DNA from: Ricinus communis
Lineage: Eukaryota; Streptophyta; Magnoliopsida; Malpighiales; Euphorbiaceae
DNA length: 64,000 nucleotides
Assembly: GCF_019578655.1 (NCBI RefSeq)
Contig: NC_063258.1
Location: 12,094,802-12,158,801, forward strand
Direction: 5' to 3'
The translations under genes and the position numbers were made by a program. Position 1 is the first letter of the stretch. Every line of letters starts with the position of its first letter. Positions 44,734 through 56,375 of the stretch are shown here, piece after piece. The notes below the pieces were generated by a model. The model was not told the origin of the DNA and did not search any database. It worked only from the letters and a program-made list of their open reading frames with translations.

Positions 44734-45683
44734 AAGGAATACGAACGTAGGTAGGATTTCTTATCCGATAAGAAAAGAAATCGCAAGTTCTTTATTTTCT
44801 TCCATGGCTAAGCGTAAGGATCAAATTGAATTGATTTAAACTCAGTGGTAGAGAAAGAACACAAAAGAAAAGAAGGACGTGAGCAATAAGACTAGGTTCG
44901 CTAGTGCAAGTCTTCATAAGTCAAGGTCTTGAAAGAACCCATAACTTATTTCTCTATAAGGTAGAAAACTAAAATAATATGCTCATTAGCCTTAAATATT
45001 CATATGCATGCGGTTTTCATAGTGCAAAAGCCCTTATTCCATAAGAAAAAGAAACTAGAAGCTAAGTATGAATAATTAATAAAGAAAGGTGAATAAATTA
45101 AGGTCAAATCAAGAACTAGAGAGGATTTGACTAGCTAACAACTCCCGTAGTCTCAAAATTTATGAGCCAGCTTAATGGAACAAGGGGAAATTCCTATGGG
45201 CCTACCTAATAACACTCCAGCCAAAATTACATCATTATATGCATCGTAAACATCGAAACATGCGCATTCTCGCTTTGATTAATCTAAAAGAACATGATTT
45301 CTCCATCACGCGCTTGTATTTGTGTTTCTTTCTACTTGATCATCAAGGCATGCTCTAATGCCACTAATGAAGCTTGTCAATTATGTTCCCATGATTTCTT
45401 AATGAAAATAAAGGACAATTCGCGTGGGAGTACCTAATAACACTTTAACACAATTCTTTTTATTGTATGCCTCCTAAATATCATAAACGCATGCATTCCG
45501 ACATGTATTAGTTGAAAGTAGCATGATTTCTCCCTTACGTGTGTAGATTTGCATCTCGTGCTGCTTGAACATCAAGTCACAGCTCAATGGCACCGGTCAA
45601 GCTTGTCAATTGTGCTCCCATGATTCCATAAAGAAAACAAGGGGAAATTTGCATAGGCGTACCAAATAACATTTCCACCCCAA
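44734..45683 (+). repeat. Satellite, forward, including 0.23-kb short forms
   Basis: Decayed dyad near 45,125. Short-form units begin at about 45,173, 45,400 and 45,631, giving about 230-bp spacing. The forward-to-reverse junction at 45,683 matches that at 27,600. Confidence 0.83.
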
Positions 45684-46852
45684 ACTTATTGCTCATGTCC
45701 TTCCTTTCTTTTGTGTTCTTTGTGTACCCTTATGTTTAAATCTATTCGATTTGATCCTTAAGCTTAACCGTATGGAAAAGAACGAAGAACTTGTGATTTT
45801 ATTTGGGGAGCATAATCATGAGTGTTGAGTGAAAGCATGTGGAAGCGAAAATTATAGGCATTGATCCCAGGCTTAGACAAATGCAAAGAAAGAAAATTAG
45901 TTGATCGAGTATTGATATCATTCTTAGAATGTTCTCGGGCAGATCTTTTAAAGGAAAGAGGGAGTGCTAAAAATCAACTCTTGCCTAAATATTCCAATTA
46001 AGGATTGGCACCATTGAGATCTCCATCATTTCTTGTTCCTCTAGGCATGATGACTTCTAATGACATAAGGATTGGTGTTAGGAATCATGAGAACTCAATT
46101 GACAAGCTTTGACCGATGGTATTGGTGCTTAGCTTGATGATTAAGCAAGATGAGACGTAAATCCATGCGCGTAAGGGATAAATCATGTTGTTTTTTATTC
46201 ATCCAAGTGTAATACAAGCGGCAATTAGATTTGATCCTTCCGCTTAGCCGTATGGAAGAGAATAAAGAACTTGTTATTTCTTTTCTTATCAGATCTGAGA
46301 TCCCACCTATGTTCTTATTCTATTCATTTCTTTTGTTCCACTAAATCTAATCTCTGTCGTTTGATGTTTTGGTTTTATTTGGGGAGCATAAATATGAGTG
46401 TTGATTAAAAGCACATGGAAAGCAATCATAAGAACCCATACAATGCTTGGACAAATATGAAGAAAGAAAATTAGATTATCGAGTATTGATATCATTCTTA
46501 GAATTAATAGGGATGAATCTTTTGGAGGATAGAAGCAATGCCGAGAATTGAGGCACACCCTGATATTCCAATTCAGGATTTGCACCATTAGGATCTCGAT
46601 CTTTCCATGTTCCTTTAGGCACGAGGACTCCTGATGACACTAGGATTGGCGTAAGGAATCATGGGAATGCAATTGATAAGCTTGACCGATGGTATTAGGG
46701 TGTGACTTAATGATCTAGCAGGATGAGACACCCACATGCGTATGGGAGAAATCATGTTGCTTTCGATTAATCCAAGGAAAATGTGTACATTTTGTTGTTT
46801 GGGACACATATAATTATGTCATTTGAGCCAGGGTGTGATTAGGTATACCCAT
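45684..46852 (-). repeat. Satellite, reverse, internally deleted
   Basis: Starts 'acttattgctcatgtcc' and carries the recurrent frame region twice. A deletion at about 46,213 joins 'aagcggcaatt' to 'agatttgatcc'. No intact dyad remains in this stretch. Confidence 0.82.
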
Positions 46853-47590
46853 ACAAGTCTCCATAAGTCTGTAAAGGTCTTGAAAGAACACATAACTTAT
46901 TTCTCCGCAAGGTAGGAAACTAAAATAATATGCTCACTAGCCTCAAATATTCGGTTGCATGCAATTTTCATAGTGCAAAACCCCTTATTCCATAAGAAGA
47001 AGAAGCTATAAGCTAAATATGAATAAATAAATAAAAGAAGATGAATAAACTAAAGTCAAATCAAGAATCAGAGATGATTTGATTGGCCAACAACTCTCGT
47101 AGTCTCAAGTTTTATGAGCTAGCTTAACAAAAATAAGAGAAAAATCATGTGGGCCTACCTAATAACACTCCAGCCCAAATTACATCATTATATACGTACC
47201 AAACATCAAAATGCGCACACTCTCACTTGGCTTAATTGAAAGCAACATGATTTCTCCATCACACGCTTGGATTTGCATCTCGTCCTACTTGATCATCAAG
47301 TCATGCTCCAACGCTACTGGTGAAGCTTGTCAATTATGTTCCTATGATTTATTAACAAAAACAAGGTTAATTTTGCGTGGGCATGCCTAATAACAATCTA
47401 GCCAATTTACTTCATTATATGCCTCTTAAACATCAAAACATGTGCATTCCTAATTATATTAATAAAAAACAGCATGATTTCTCCCTTGTGAATGTGGATT
47501 TGCATCTCGTGCTGCTTGATAATTCAGTCATGCCTTAATACCACCGGTTGAGCTTGTAAATTGCGCTCCCGTGATTCCTAAATAATCAAT
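46853..47590 (+). repeat. Satellite, forward
   Basis: Decayed dyad at about 47,073. Short-form unit boundary at 47,350. Ends at a forward-to-reverse switch near 47,590. Confidence 0.83.
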
Positions 47591-49680
47591 TAGAAGGAGA
47601 CGTAAATCCATGCGCGTAAGGAGAAATCATGTTGTTTTCAATTAATCCAAGCGTAAGTAGGCCCATGCTAATTTTCTCTTATTTTTGTTAAGTTGGCTCA
47701 TTGAATTTGCAATCATGAGAGTTGTTGCCCAGTCAACTACTCTTTGGTCCTTGATTTAACTTTAGTTTATTCATATTTTTATACTTATTTATTAAAATTT
47801 ATCTTCTAGTTTCTTTTTCTTATGGAATGAGGGCTTCAAAATATAAATATTTCATGCTACTTGAGGCAAGTTAGCATATTATTTCAGTGTACTAATTTGC
47901 AAAAAATTAAGATATCGGTTCTTTCAAGAACTTTGCGAAGTTATCAACACTTGCGCTAGTGAGAATAGACTTAGCGCTCACATCATTTCATCCTTTTATG
48001 TTCTTTATGTGCCCTTGTGTTTAAATGAATTTGATTTGATCCTTACGCTTAGCTGTCTAAAAGAGAACAAAGGACTTGTGATTTCTTTCCTTTTTGGATC
48101 TGAAATCTTACCTATTCTCTCATTTTGTTCGTTTGTTTTATGTCTCACTTTCTAATCTCTATCTAATATAATGGTTTTATTTTATTTAGGGAGTATAAGT
48201 ACGAGTGTTGAGTGAAAGTACATGGAAGTGGCAATCATAGGCAACAATCAAATGCTTGGACAAATACGAAGAAAGAAAATTAGTTGATCATGTATTGATA
48301 TCATTCTCTAAATGATTGTGGATAAATCTTCTAGTCGAAAGTGGGAAGAATGAGAATCGAGGCACGATAAATATTCCAATATAAGATTTGTACATTGGAA
48401 TCTTCATCATTCCTTATTCCTCTAGGCACGATGACTTTTGATGACACAAGGATTAGCATAAAGAATCATGGGAAATCAATTGGCAAGCTTGACCAATGGC
48501 ATTATGCTTAGCTTGATGATCAAGTAGGATGAGACGTAAATCCACGCTCGTAAGGGAGAGATCATGAAATCCAAGTGTAACACAAACAACAATGCGGGAA
48601 GTTTGATGTAAGGGCTGCATATAATGAAGAAATTTGGGTCAGAGTATTATTAGGCAGGCTTAAACAAATTTTCCCCTGTTTATGTTAAGTTGGCTCATAA
48701 AATTTTGGACTACAAGAGTTGTTGACCAGTCAACTACTCTCTCATACTACAAAAATCGCATGCAACCGAATACTTGAGGGTAGTGAACATATTATTTGAG
48801 TTCTCTACCTTGTAGAAAATTAAGATATGGGTTCTTTCAAGAACTTTGTGGACTTATGAAGATTGATTCTAGCGAACATAGACTTATCGCTTATGTCCTT
48901 CCTTTCTTTTGTGTTCTTTATTGACCCTTGTGCTTAAGTTAATTCGATTTGATCCTTTCGTTTAGCCGTATGGAGTAAAATAAAGAACTTGTGATTTTTT
49001 TCCTTATCAGATATGAAATCCAACCTATGTTCTCATTTTGTTCGTTTATTTTGTTCCACTCTATCTAATCTCTATCCAGTTTGATGGTTTCGTTTTATTT
49101 GGCGAGCATAAATATAATTGATAAGCTTGACCGGTGTCATTATAGCGTGACTTGATGAGCTAGGAGGACGAGATGCACATCCATGCACGTAAGGGAGAAA
49201 TCATGTTGCTTTCGATTAATCCAAATGGGATTGCGTGCGTTTTGATGTTTGGGATGCATATAATTATTTAATTTGGACTAGAGTATTATTAGGTATGCCC
49301 ATATAAACTTTTCCCTATTTTTGTTAATCTAGCTCATAAAATTTAGGACTATGAAAGTTGTTGACTAATCAACTCCTCTTTCTCTAGTATGATAGTTTAG
49401 TTTTATTTGGGGAGCATAAATACAATTTTTGAGAGAAAGCTCATGGAAGCGGTAATCATAGGCACTGATTCAAATACTTGGACTAATGCGAAGAAAGAAA
49501 ATTAGTTGATCGAGTATCGATATCATTCTTTGAATGATTGCAAACAAAACTTTTGGAGGAAAAAGGAAACGATGAGAATTGAGGCCTGTTCCTTGTACCT
49601 CTAGGCATAAGGACTGTTGATGATGTGCGGATTGGCATAAGGAATCATAGGAATGCAATTGACAAACTTTACCAATAATC
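47591..49680 (-). repeat. 1-kb satellite block, reverse
   Basis: Dyads at 47,724 (decayed), 48,721 (GTTGACCAGTCAAC) and 49,360 (GTTGACTAATCAAC). Spacings of 997 and 639 bp show one full and one deleted-type monomer. Ends at the truncated LTR of element G. Confidence 0.87.
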
Positions 49681-50427
49681 AATATCAATTGACAAACGGA
49701 TCACAAACTCAAAGTTTAGCAATAGAATAATCAATATCAAAGTTGAGTCACCAGTTCAATCAATATCAATAATTCATAAATAATAAGAACAAGAAATAAA
49801 GAATACTTGAATTAAAGAAGAATTCTGTTAAGCACAAAGCCTCACAAAATCACAATTGGAATTTATTCACTCTTGAATTAGAAACTAAAAACTTAGCCAC
49901 TCATGGTGGAGTAAGAATTCACAAGAATTGTAGAGAGTAGAAGAAGAATAAGAATATGAATAATTTAGCTCAAAGTATCTAGCCGTCCTTATATAGGAAG
50001 TAAAACCCTAAACCCTAATAGTAGAATCCTTATCAAAAAGAAATATGCTTCCTATTTAATCTTATCCCTATAAGGAAGGATAAGATTAAGAGTGATCTAA
50101 ATAAATTAAAACCCTAAATACATGGAAGAAAGTTCTATTAATCTAACACTTCCAAAAATAAAGGAAATTAACTAGGGATAGGTCCACCACAAATTATTCT
50201 TTGAAAATTTCGAAGCTCTCTTTCACATCTTTTAGCAGCTCATGGGATGCAAGGCGTGGTCACGCCTTATTGACAGTAGTCTTCTGCACAGATTTCTGCA
50301 CTTCCTCCAAAAGACTTTGTTTTTGACAAAATGATGACTTAAAATATGTCTTTAGGCTGGATTTTGCTCCATCCTTGATATTTCATCACCTAAGTCAGAA
50401 TAAACATAATTTCCATAATTAAGTACA
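49681..50427 (-). repeat. Truncated 3' LTR of element G
   Basis: Matches 55,611-56,314. The roughly 605 bp equivalent to 55,003-55,607 is missing at the satellite junction. Ends at ...AAGTACA (minus TGTACTT). Contains AAGGCGTGGTCACGCCTT at 50,254-50,271. Confidence 0.9.
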
Positions 50428-52044
50428 TTATGAGTTGAATAATAATGACAATCAAGAGATTAGCACTCATAGGATAAAATTTATAAAAAGAACAAGTATC
50501 TTAATAATTCATCAAAATCAAAGCAACGAGACTTAACACCCTCACATGGTTTCACTCAATACTCTCAAAGTGTTTAGGGTGTATTTACTCTCAGAATCAA
50601 AACAAAGCATGTTATTACCATAAGCTTGCTAATGAATCAAGTCTCCACCACTACACATGAATTAGATGCAAAAATCAAAAGGACTTTACAAGGGTTGTAA
50701 TTGGGCTTAGGAAAGGGTATGATAAAGGAAGAGCTGAGATGTTTCATAATCAAGACAAAAAATTAGATTTTTGCATGATAACTTATGCCACATCCACGAA
50801 ATATACTACAAAAACTTTGAGATTTATTCCCACATTTTATATTAGCACTAAAAATCTTGGAGAAATAACATGTAATAATTCAATTCAAAATATTTGATGA
50901 ATACTTCTCCAATTATCCTCTTTCATGAAAGGAATAAATATCAACTTTCTTTTCTCACTTTTTTTTTTCTTTCCCTCTCTTTTTTTCTTGTTTTGTCTCT
51001 TTTTTTTTCATTTGTACCATGCAACACTTCCCTTCTTATCTTGACAAAGGTAGAAAAATAGAGGTAGCAAACGAAAGGTCTTGGGTTAAACAACATGTGT
51101 TAAAAATAAAAAAGAAAATAGAAAATAGGCTCAAAGTGTCTAACTAAAAGGGAAATTAACACGGTAAGTATTTTAAGAGTCTAAGAATAGGTTAATCCTA
51201 ATTGCCCTTATCATATTAAAGCATCATTCCAAAAATGTGGTCTCAATATGAATTCAGAAGCAAGTTCTAGAATAATCATACTAGTTTGATAACACACAAT
51301 AAAAAAAATAATTAGAGCAAAATATAATGAACTGCTCTTTGGCTCAAAAGCTCATTTGTATCAAGTCTTGTGCATTTTTCAATCAATAAACTAAAAAGAT
51401 ACCTTCGGATAGTTTTAAAGAAACACTAATCATGCTTATCCCCTTTCATGCATTGAAATTCAAACCAAAAATGTATTTCTAACTTACATGGTATTCCAGG
51501 TTATCAAAATAAAACTCAAGGTTGCAAAAGAAGAATTAGAACATATGAATTAAAGCATACCTAATTATAAGCATAAAAAAAATATTTTGAAAAACAAAAG
51601 GAAATCATGTAATTACATATTCCTCCTCCACACCTAAACTATACATTGTCCTCAATGTATCAAAAAAGAAAATGGCTCACAAAAGAAATGAAAAGAAATA
51701 TGAAACTCCCCTGATTTGCGAGCAATTCGGGCTGAATAGTGAGTGGTGATGGTGGGAAAGGAGGTAGAACCGCCTAGTGAAAATAGAAAGTTTTGGTGAT
51801 GGCTGCTGCAAAAGAAAATAAAACGTTGGTGGCTATGGCAAAATAAAACGTTCTCTTTTCTTTTCTCTCTCTCTTTTTTTTTAAGCACAAAAATAAATAA
51901 TAATAATAAAAATTTAAAATTTAAAATTAAATAAAATAAAATAAATAAAATAATAATAAAAATTAAATAAATTAAATAAAAATAATAAAAAACAAAAAAA
52001 TAATAATAAAAAAAAGAACAAAAAAAAAAAGAGTGGTTTGAATT
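50428..52044 (-). other. Noncoding 3' internal region of element G
   Basis: No supportable gene. It includes T-rich tracts (50,960-51,010), 'tgtcctcaatg' near 51,650 and a long A/T-only tract (51,895-52,030). It resembles 8,348-9,900 of element A in composition and phrases. The frame at 51,652-51,888 has no family motif. Confidence 0.7.
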
Positions 52045-52326
52045 AAGGCGTGGTCACGCCTTATAAGAAGCGAGCTTCTGTAATTTTTTGGTGCAGTTTT
52101 TCAAAACAAAACAGAAGACCGCTTGGAACAAGGCGTGGTCACGCCTTGTAAGAAGCGAGCTTCTATAATTTTTTGGTGCAGTTTTTCAAAACAAAATAGA
52201 AGACAGCTTGGAACAAGGCGTGGTCACGCCTTGTAAGAAGCGAGCTTCTGTAATTTTTTGATTTTTTTTTCTTCTTTTCTTTTTAGAGAACAGGAGATGT
52301 TTGGGAACAAGGCGTGGTCACGCCTT
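52045..52326. repeat. Four-copy array of an 18-bp palindrome, 85-bp period
   Basis: AAGGCGTGGTCACGCCTT (arms AAGGCGTG/CACGCCTT) starts at 52,045, 52,130, 52,215 and 52,309. The first three units share an 85-bp repeat including 'aagaagcgagcttctg' (itself a smaller palindrome) and 'taattttttggtgcag'. The fourth is spaced 94 bp and diverged. The same palindrome occurs once in each LTR. Confidence 0.92.
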
Positions 52327-52504
52327 ATAGAAATTATAGTCTCCTGCCAGAAAAAAGAAAAATTAAATTTTATTTTTTTATAAAAGAAATTAAAAACTAA
52401 AAACTAAAAACAAAATAAACTAAGTGAAAGAAAAAAAAATAATAAAAAAAAAAAATAAAGCAAGTATTTGGGTTGCCTCCCAATAGCGCAATTGTTTAAC
52501 GTCG
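52327..52504 (-). other. A/T-rich spacer ending in 'ttgcctcccaatagcgc'
   Basis: Short noncoding stretch. The minus strand reads '...ALLGGNP', a phrase typical just after the polyprotein end of Athila/Tat-like plant elements. Confidence 0.6.
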
Positions 52505-52990
52505 TTATGCTCGACGGAATAATAAAATATTTGAGTCATCCAAATAAGTGGGGTGATTCGATGGAAAACTAATGAGACATAAAGCAATTTGACCCTCATG
52601 GAAGATCTTCAATCTATGACCATTCAGTTTGAAAATTTTATCCGAATCCAAGCTTCTAATTTCCACTTCTAAATTAGATTGTGCATCTAATTCTTGCTCA
52701 TCAGTAAGATTTTCTTTTGCAGATACTTCCTGCACAATTGGATTAATTACATCAATATAGCAAAGATAATGTAAATTATTAGGATATTTCATTGCATGAA
52801 AAATATTAAATTTAATAATCTCTCTATTAAACTCTGCGGAGAGAGTACCCTCATCTACATTAATCTTTGTCTTAGCAGTTTTCATGAATGGTCGTCCTAA
52901 TAAAATCGAAGCTAATTTTAATGAGGAATTACCATCCATTTCCAAAATGTAAAAGTCGACAGGAAATATGAGCTTATTAACCTGCACCAA
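52505..52990 (-). pseudogene. Protease C-terminus fused to polyprotein tail (element G)
   Basis: 161 codons. The first half is the end of the Athila/Tat protease-like domain: 'VDFYILEMDGNSSLKLASIL', 'LLGRPFMKTAKTKINVDEGT' and 'IIKFNIFHAMKYP'. The second half, after an acidic linker, reads 'IFKLNGHRLKIFHEG', which in complete elements lies at the far C-terminus after integrase. RT, RNase H and integrase (normally more than 1,000 codons) are therefore missing between them. A stop at about 53,018 separates this from the upstream frame. The frame is open throughout, so the deletion, if that is what it is, preserved reading frame. Confidence 0.85.
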
Positions 52991-53020
52991 AACATCTTCA
53001 ACAACTCCAAGGGGGTGAAT

Positions 53021-53659
53021 TTAAGAATGATCAGCTAATTGAATCATTACACCAGTCTTTTGCAAGTTATTTAGTTTCAATTCTTGATAGATAGAAAATG
53101 GCATGACATTAATGGATGCTCTTAAATCTAACATGGCACGCTCAATTTTCGTATTACCAATAACACAAGGTAATGAAAACATACTTGGATCCTTGCATTT
53201 TTCGGGCATATTTTTTTGCAAGATGGCCGACACATTCTTAGTTACCACCACTTTCTCCTTTTCCTTCATTCTTCTTTTGTTTGTGCATAATTCCTTCAAG
53301 AACTTTGCATATTTAGGAACTTTCTTGATATCATCCAATAATGGGATATTTATCTCCACCTTCGTAAATGTATCCAGGATCTCCTTTTCTTGCTCATCTT
53401 CTTTTGGCTTAGCTAATCTGCTAGGAAAAGGAGGTAATGGAGTGTGAGATGAAAGAGATAGAGGAGGATCGAATTTTACCCCACGTGATGCTTTAGAGGA
53501 AGCTTCTTCTTCTTCCTTTTCCTTGCTCGGTTCACTTTTCTTAAGTGGAATCGATCCTGAAGGAAACTCCTTTCCACTTCTAAGAAAAATTGCACTAACA
53601 TTCTCCTTTGGATTTATCTCTGGTTGTGAAGGTAGTTTTCCAGAATTTTGAGCCTCCAA
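53021..53659 (-). pseudogene. Gag C-terminus/protease start (element G)
   Basis: 212 codons. The N-terminal part is the Gag-protease linker ('NVSAIFLRSGKEF', a Glu/Lys/Ser-rich low-complexity stretch, then 'HTPLPPFPSRLAK'). The C-terminal part reads 'IPLLDDIKKVPKYAKFLKEL', 'CTNKRR', then the retropepsin region 'IERAMLDLRASINVMPFSIY' and 'GVMIQLADHS'. The catalytic triplet is normally DLGAS; here Gly is Arg, which should abolish activity. It is separated from upstream and downstream frames by stops. Confidence 0.9.
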
Positions 53660-54096
53660 TTTACTAACCGACGTAGCTAGTTAAGTAATTTGATTGCCTA
53701 AACTCTGAATGCTTGATCTTGTTTCCTGTTGAAATTGAAGAGCATTGTTAGCAAGATTTTGAACAATATCTTCCAAGGACATACCTGAATTAGAAGCTTG
53801 AGGTTGTCTATTGAAGTTCTGGGAAGGATACTTTTGTTGTCCTCCTTTCTTCCATAGCTCAAATTTGGGTGATCTCTCCATCCAGGATTGTAATGATTAG
53901 AAAAGGGGTCATACTTCCTTTGAGATTGACCAATAAATCCGCCTAGAGCGTTAGCTTCTTGTATGGAGTCTTGTTGCAATGCTGGACACATATCGGTGGG
54001 ATGTCCTTGCAACGAACATATTCTACACACTTTTGCCATTTGTAATTGCCCTACAGCCATTTGACGAACCATAGCAGTTAAATCAGAAATTTTCAA
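53660..54096 (-). pseudogene. Gag zinc knuckle and linker (element G)
   Basis: Two overlapping frames. At 54,096-53,880 'CRICSLQGHPTDMC' (CX2CX4HX4C) lies near 54,027-53,986, followed by 'NALGGFIGQSQRKYDPFSNH'. A frameshift near 53,880 moves to the second frame (53,881-53,681) with 'SLEDIVQNLANNALQFQQET', a helical segment of Gag. Together they bridge Gag core and protease linker. Confidence 0.9.
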
Positions 54097-54943
54097 GATT
54101 TTTAGTGCTTACCTCATTAACTCGCCTTGTAGCTCCATCAGCTCTTGTACCAAATTGCTGAGAATTTTCGGCCATGTTTGAAATTAATTGCTTGGCTTCT
54201 TTAGGCGTCTTATCTACCAAAGCTCCACCACTTGCTACATCAATCATGCTCCTATCCATTGGCAATAATCCTTCATAGAAATATTGGATTAGGAGTTGCG
54301 GAGAAATTTGATGATGTGGGCATTTAGCACACAGTTGCTTGAACCTTTCCCAATACTCATACAACATTTCTCCAGTGAACTGTGTTATGCCATAAATTTT
54401 TTTTCTGATGTTGGCAGCTCTTGTTGCAGGAAAAAACTTGTCTAGGAACAATCTTTTCATCTCATTCCATATTGTTATTGAACCGGAAGGTAGATAATAG
54501 AGCCAATCCTTTGCTTTATCCTTCAAAGAAAAGGGAAAAGCTCTAAGATTTATTTGCTCTTTGGTCACACCATGTAGTTTCATTCCGGAGCATACAATAT
54601 GGAATTCTTTCAAATGTTTATGAGGATCTTCACCTGCACATCCTCGAAAAGAAGGGAGTAAGTGAATTAAACCAGATTTTAATTCAAAATCAACTACAAT
54701 AGTAGGAAATGTAATGCATAAAGGTTGTTGATTTAAATCCGGTGCAGCTTGCTCTTTGAGAGTTTTGTTTGCCATGTTTTCTATAACTTCTTGAAAGATA
54801 GACGTGTCACCAATAGCCAAATCTATCTCCAACTCCTCTATGAGACAACTTTTTCTTTGCTTAGTCTCCTTTCGTAATCGACGCGCTGTCTTCTCAATTT
54901 CAGGATTAAACTGCAACTCAATATCTTGAGAAGAACGAGTCAT
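54083..54943 (-). CDS. Gag core of element G (Retrotrans_gag, Athila/Tat type)
   Basis: The longest clean retroelement frame in the window. The open frame extends upstream to 55,027, but the likely start is the ATG at 54,943 ('MTRSSQDIELQFNPEIEKTA'), just downstream of the primer-binding site; the earlier codons overlap the LTR end. It reads 'LPSFRGCAGEDPHKHLKEFH', 'INLRAFPFSLKDKAKDWLYY', 'MKRLFLDKFFPATRAANIRK', 'LYEYWERFKQLCAKCPHHQI' and 'LIQYFYEGLLPMDRSMIDVA', the full Retrotrans_gag core of the Athila/Tat lineage. Its product would assemble particles in the cytoplasm. It ends in 'TKNLENF' and a frame change into the zinc-knuckle frame, so Gag is C-terminally truncated. It could be translated but belongs to a transposon, not the host. 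Confidence 0.9.
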   Translation of the reverse strand: MTRSSQDIELQFNPEIEKTARRLRKETKQRKSCLIEELEIDLAIGDTSIFQEVIENMANKTLKEQAAPDLNQQPLCITFPTIVVDFELKSGLIHLLPSFRGCAGEDPHKHLKEFHIVCSGMKLHGVTKEQINLRAFPFSLKDKAKDWLYYLPSGSITIWNEMKRLFLDKFFPATRAANIRKKIYGITQFTGEMLYEYWERFKQLCAKCPHHQISPQLLIQYFYEGLLPMDRSMIDVASGGALVDKTPKEAKQLISNMAENSQQFGTRADGATRRVNEVSTKNLENF

Positions 54944-54980
54944 AAACAAATAATTTAAACAATGAGAAACTAAAATAGGC

Positions 54981-54998
54981 TCCCTGGCAACAATGCCA
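54981..54998 (-). promoter_or_regulatory. Primer-binding site of element G
   Basis: The minus strand reads TGGCATTGTTGCCAGGGA, a variant of the tRNA-Asp type site TGGCGCCGTTGCCGGGGA, 4 bases inside the 5' LTR boundary. Confidence 0.8.
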
Positions 54999-55002
54999 AA
55001 TT

Positions 55003-56314
55003 TGGTCAGGTTGTCGAAGCCCTTCAAAATAAATTACTGATTTTCTTAAACTAATTTGTAGAAAAAGTGAAACCAGGTCGAATTCGAAGAGAACCAATGC
55101 GAATAGCTTCTCAAAGTAAAATAAAAAGGGGCGTTTTTGAATGTTTGAATCAAAATTATAAATATGCAGAAATAATGAAGGCTGAATATTAAAGTAAATA
55201 AAAATCAATCTTAACAAATTTCCAATTCAATAGTGCTAATTCCATCCAATTGTAATCATGATCATAGGCTAAAATATCAATTCTTCTATTCAAGTACTTA
55301 GTCTACTTATTCGAAAAAGCCGCAACAAGTGTAATTCTCCTAATATAATTGACTCGAACCCAACATCCAAATCAAAACATACCATTAGTCAACTAGGCAC
55401 GATAGTGTTCCATATCAACTTAATGATAGCATTAAGAATAATGAGAATGACTAAACCAACATTAATTTAATTGAGATAACTGCAATTGAAATAACTTTGT
55501 TCCTTTATTTCCCTAGAGCCTATCATGCAAGCTATGTAATTCGAATAAGCCGTAATCACACACACATGAGCCAGCTCCTTGCCACTTGTGTCAATCGTTC
55601 ATGACAATTACGGATCACAAACTCAAAGTTGAGCAATAGAAAAATCAATATCAAAGTTGAGTCGCCACAATATCAATAATTCATAAATAATAAGAACAAG
55701 AAATAAAGAATACTTGAATTAAAGAAGAATTTTGTTAAGCACAAAGCCTCATAAAATCACAATTGGAATTTATTCACTCTTGAATTAGAAACTAAAAACT
55801 TAGCCACTCATGGTGGAGTAAGAATTCACAAGAATTGTAGAGAGTAGAAGAAGAATAAGAATATGAATAATTTAGCTCAAAGTATCTAGCCGTCCTTATA
55901 TAGGAAGTAAAACCCTAAATCAAAAAGAAATATGCTTCCTATTTAATCTTATCCCTATAAGGAAGGATAAGATTAAGAGTGATCTAAATAAATTAAAACC
56001 CTAAATACATGAAAGAAAGTTCTATTAATCTAACACTTCCAAAAATAAAGGAAGTTAATTAGGGATAGGTCCATCACAAATTAATCTCTGAAAATTTTGA
56101 AGCTCTCTTTCACATCTTTTAGCAGCTCATGGGACGCAAGGCGTGGTCACGCCTTGTTGATAGTAGTCTTCTGCACAAATTTCTACACTTCCTCCAAAAT
56201 ACTTTGTTTTTGACAAAATGATGACTTAGAACATGTCTTTAGGCTGGATTTTGCTCCATCCTTGATATTTCATCACCTAAGTCAGAATAAACATAATTTT
56301 CATAATTAAGTACA
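55003..56314 (-). repeat. 5' LTR of element G
   Basis: 1,312 bp, minus strand TGTACTTAATTATG...CCTGACCA. Contains the palindrome AAGGCGTGGTCACGCCTT near 56,138 and 'CCTATATAAGGACGG' (minus; a TATA region) near 55,900. The right boundary is set by where similarity to 49,681-50,427 stops. Confidence 0.87.
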
Positions 56315-56375
56315 TTATTCAACCAAATTGCAAAGGAATTAAACACAATAAATATAACTTTTTTTGACCTATCAT
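56315..56375. other. Short unassigned flank
   Basis: About 60 AT-rich bases between LTR G and satellite. Nothing recognised. Confidence 0.4.

Larger units (their letters stand above)
49681..56314 (-). mobile_element. Athila/Tat-like gag-protease LTR element (element G)
   Basis: A minus-strand element of about 6.6 kb. 5' LTR 55,003-56,314, primer-binding site 54,981-54,998, gag and protease-like frames 54,943-52,505, noncoding 3' region 52,480-50,428, and a 5'-part-only 3' LTR at 49,681-50,427. No RT, RNase H or integrase lies between protease and the polyprotein end, so it is non-autonomous through internal deletion or by design. The shared LTR part is highly similar, differing mainly by a roughly 20-bp indel near 55,917 and scattered substitutions, so it is relatively young. 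The left LTR end is cut by satellite, so no target duplication can be checked. Confidence 0.9.

Noticed and set aside
52045..52326. CRISPR-like array (repeats at regular spacing)
   Set aside because: Repeats are only 18 bp, and the sequence between them is also repeated rather than unique. It lies in a plant retroelement, so a short tandem array is the right description.
53103..53447. 114-codon plus-strand frame
   Set aside because: Antisense shadow of the gag-protease linker of element G.
54918..55217. 99-codon minus-strand frame over the LTR/leader boundary of element G
   Set aside because: Spans LTR, primer-binding site and gag start in the wrong frame. No homology.
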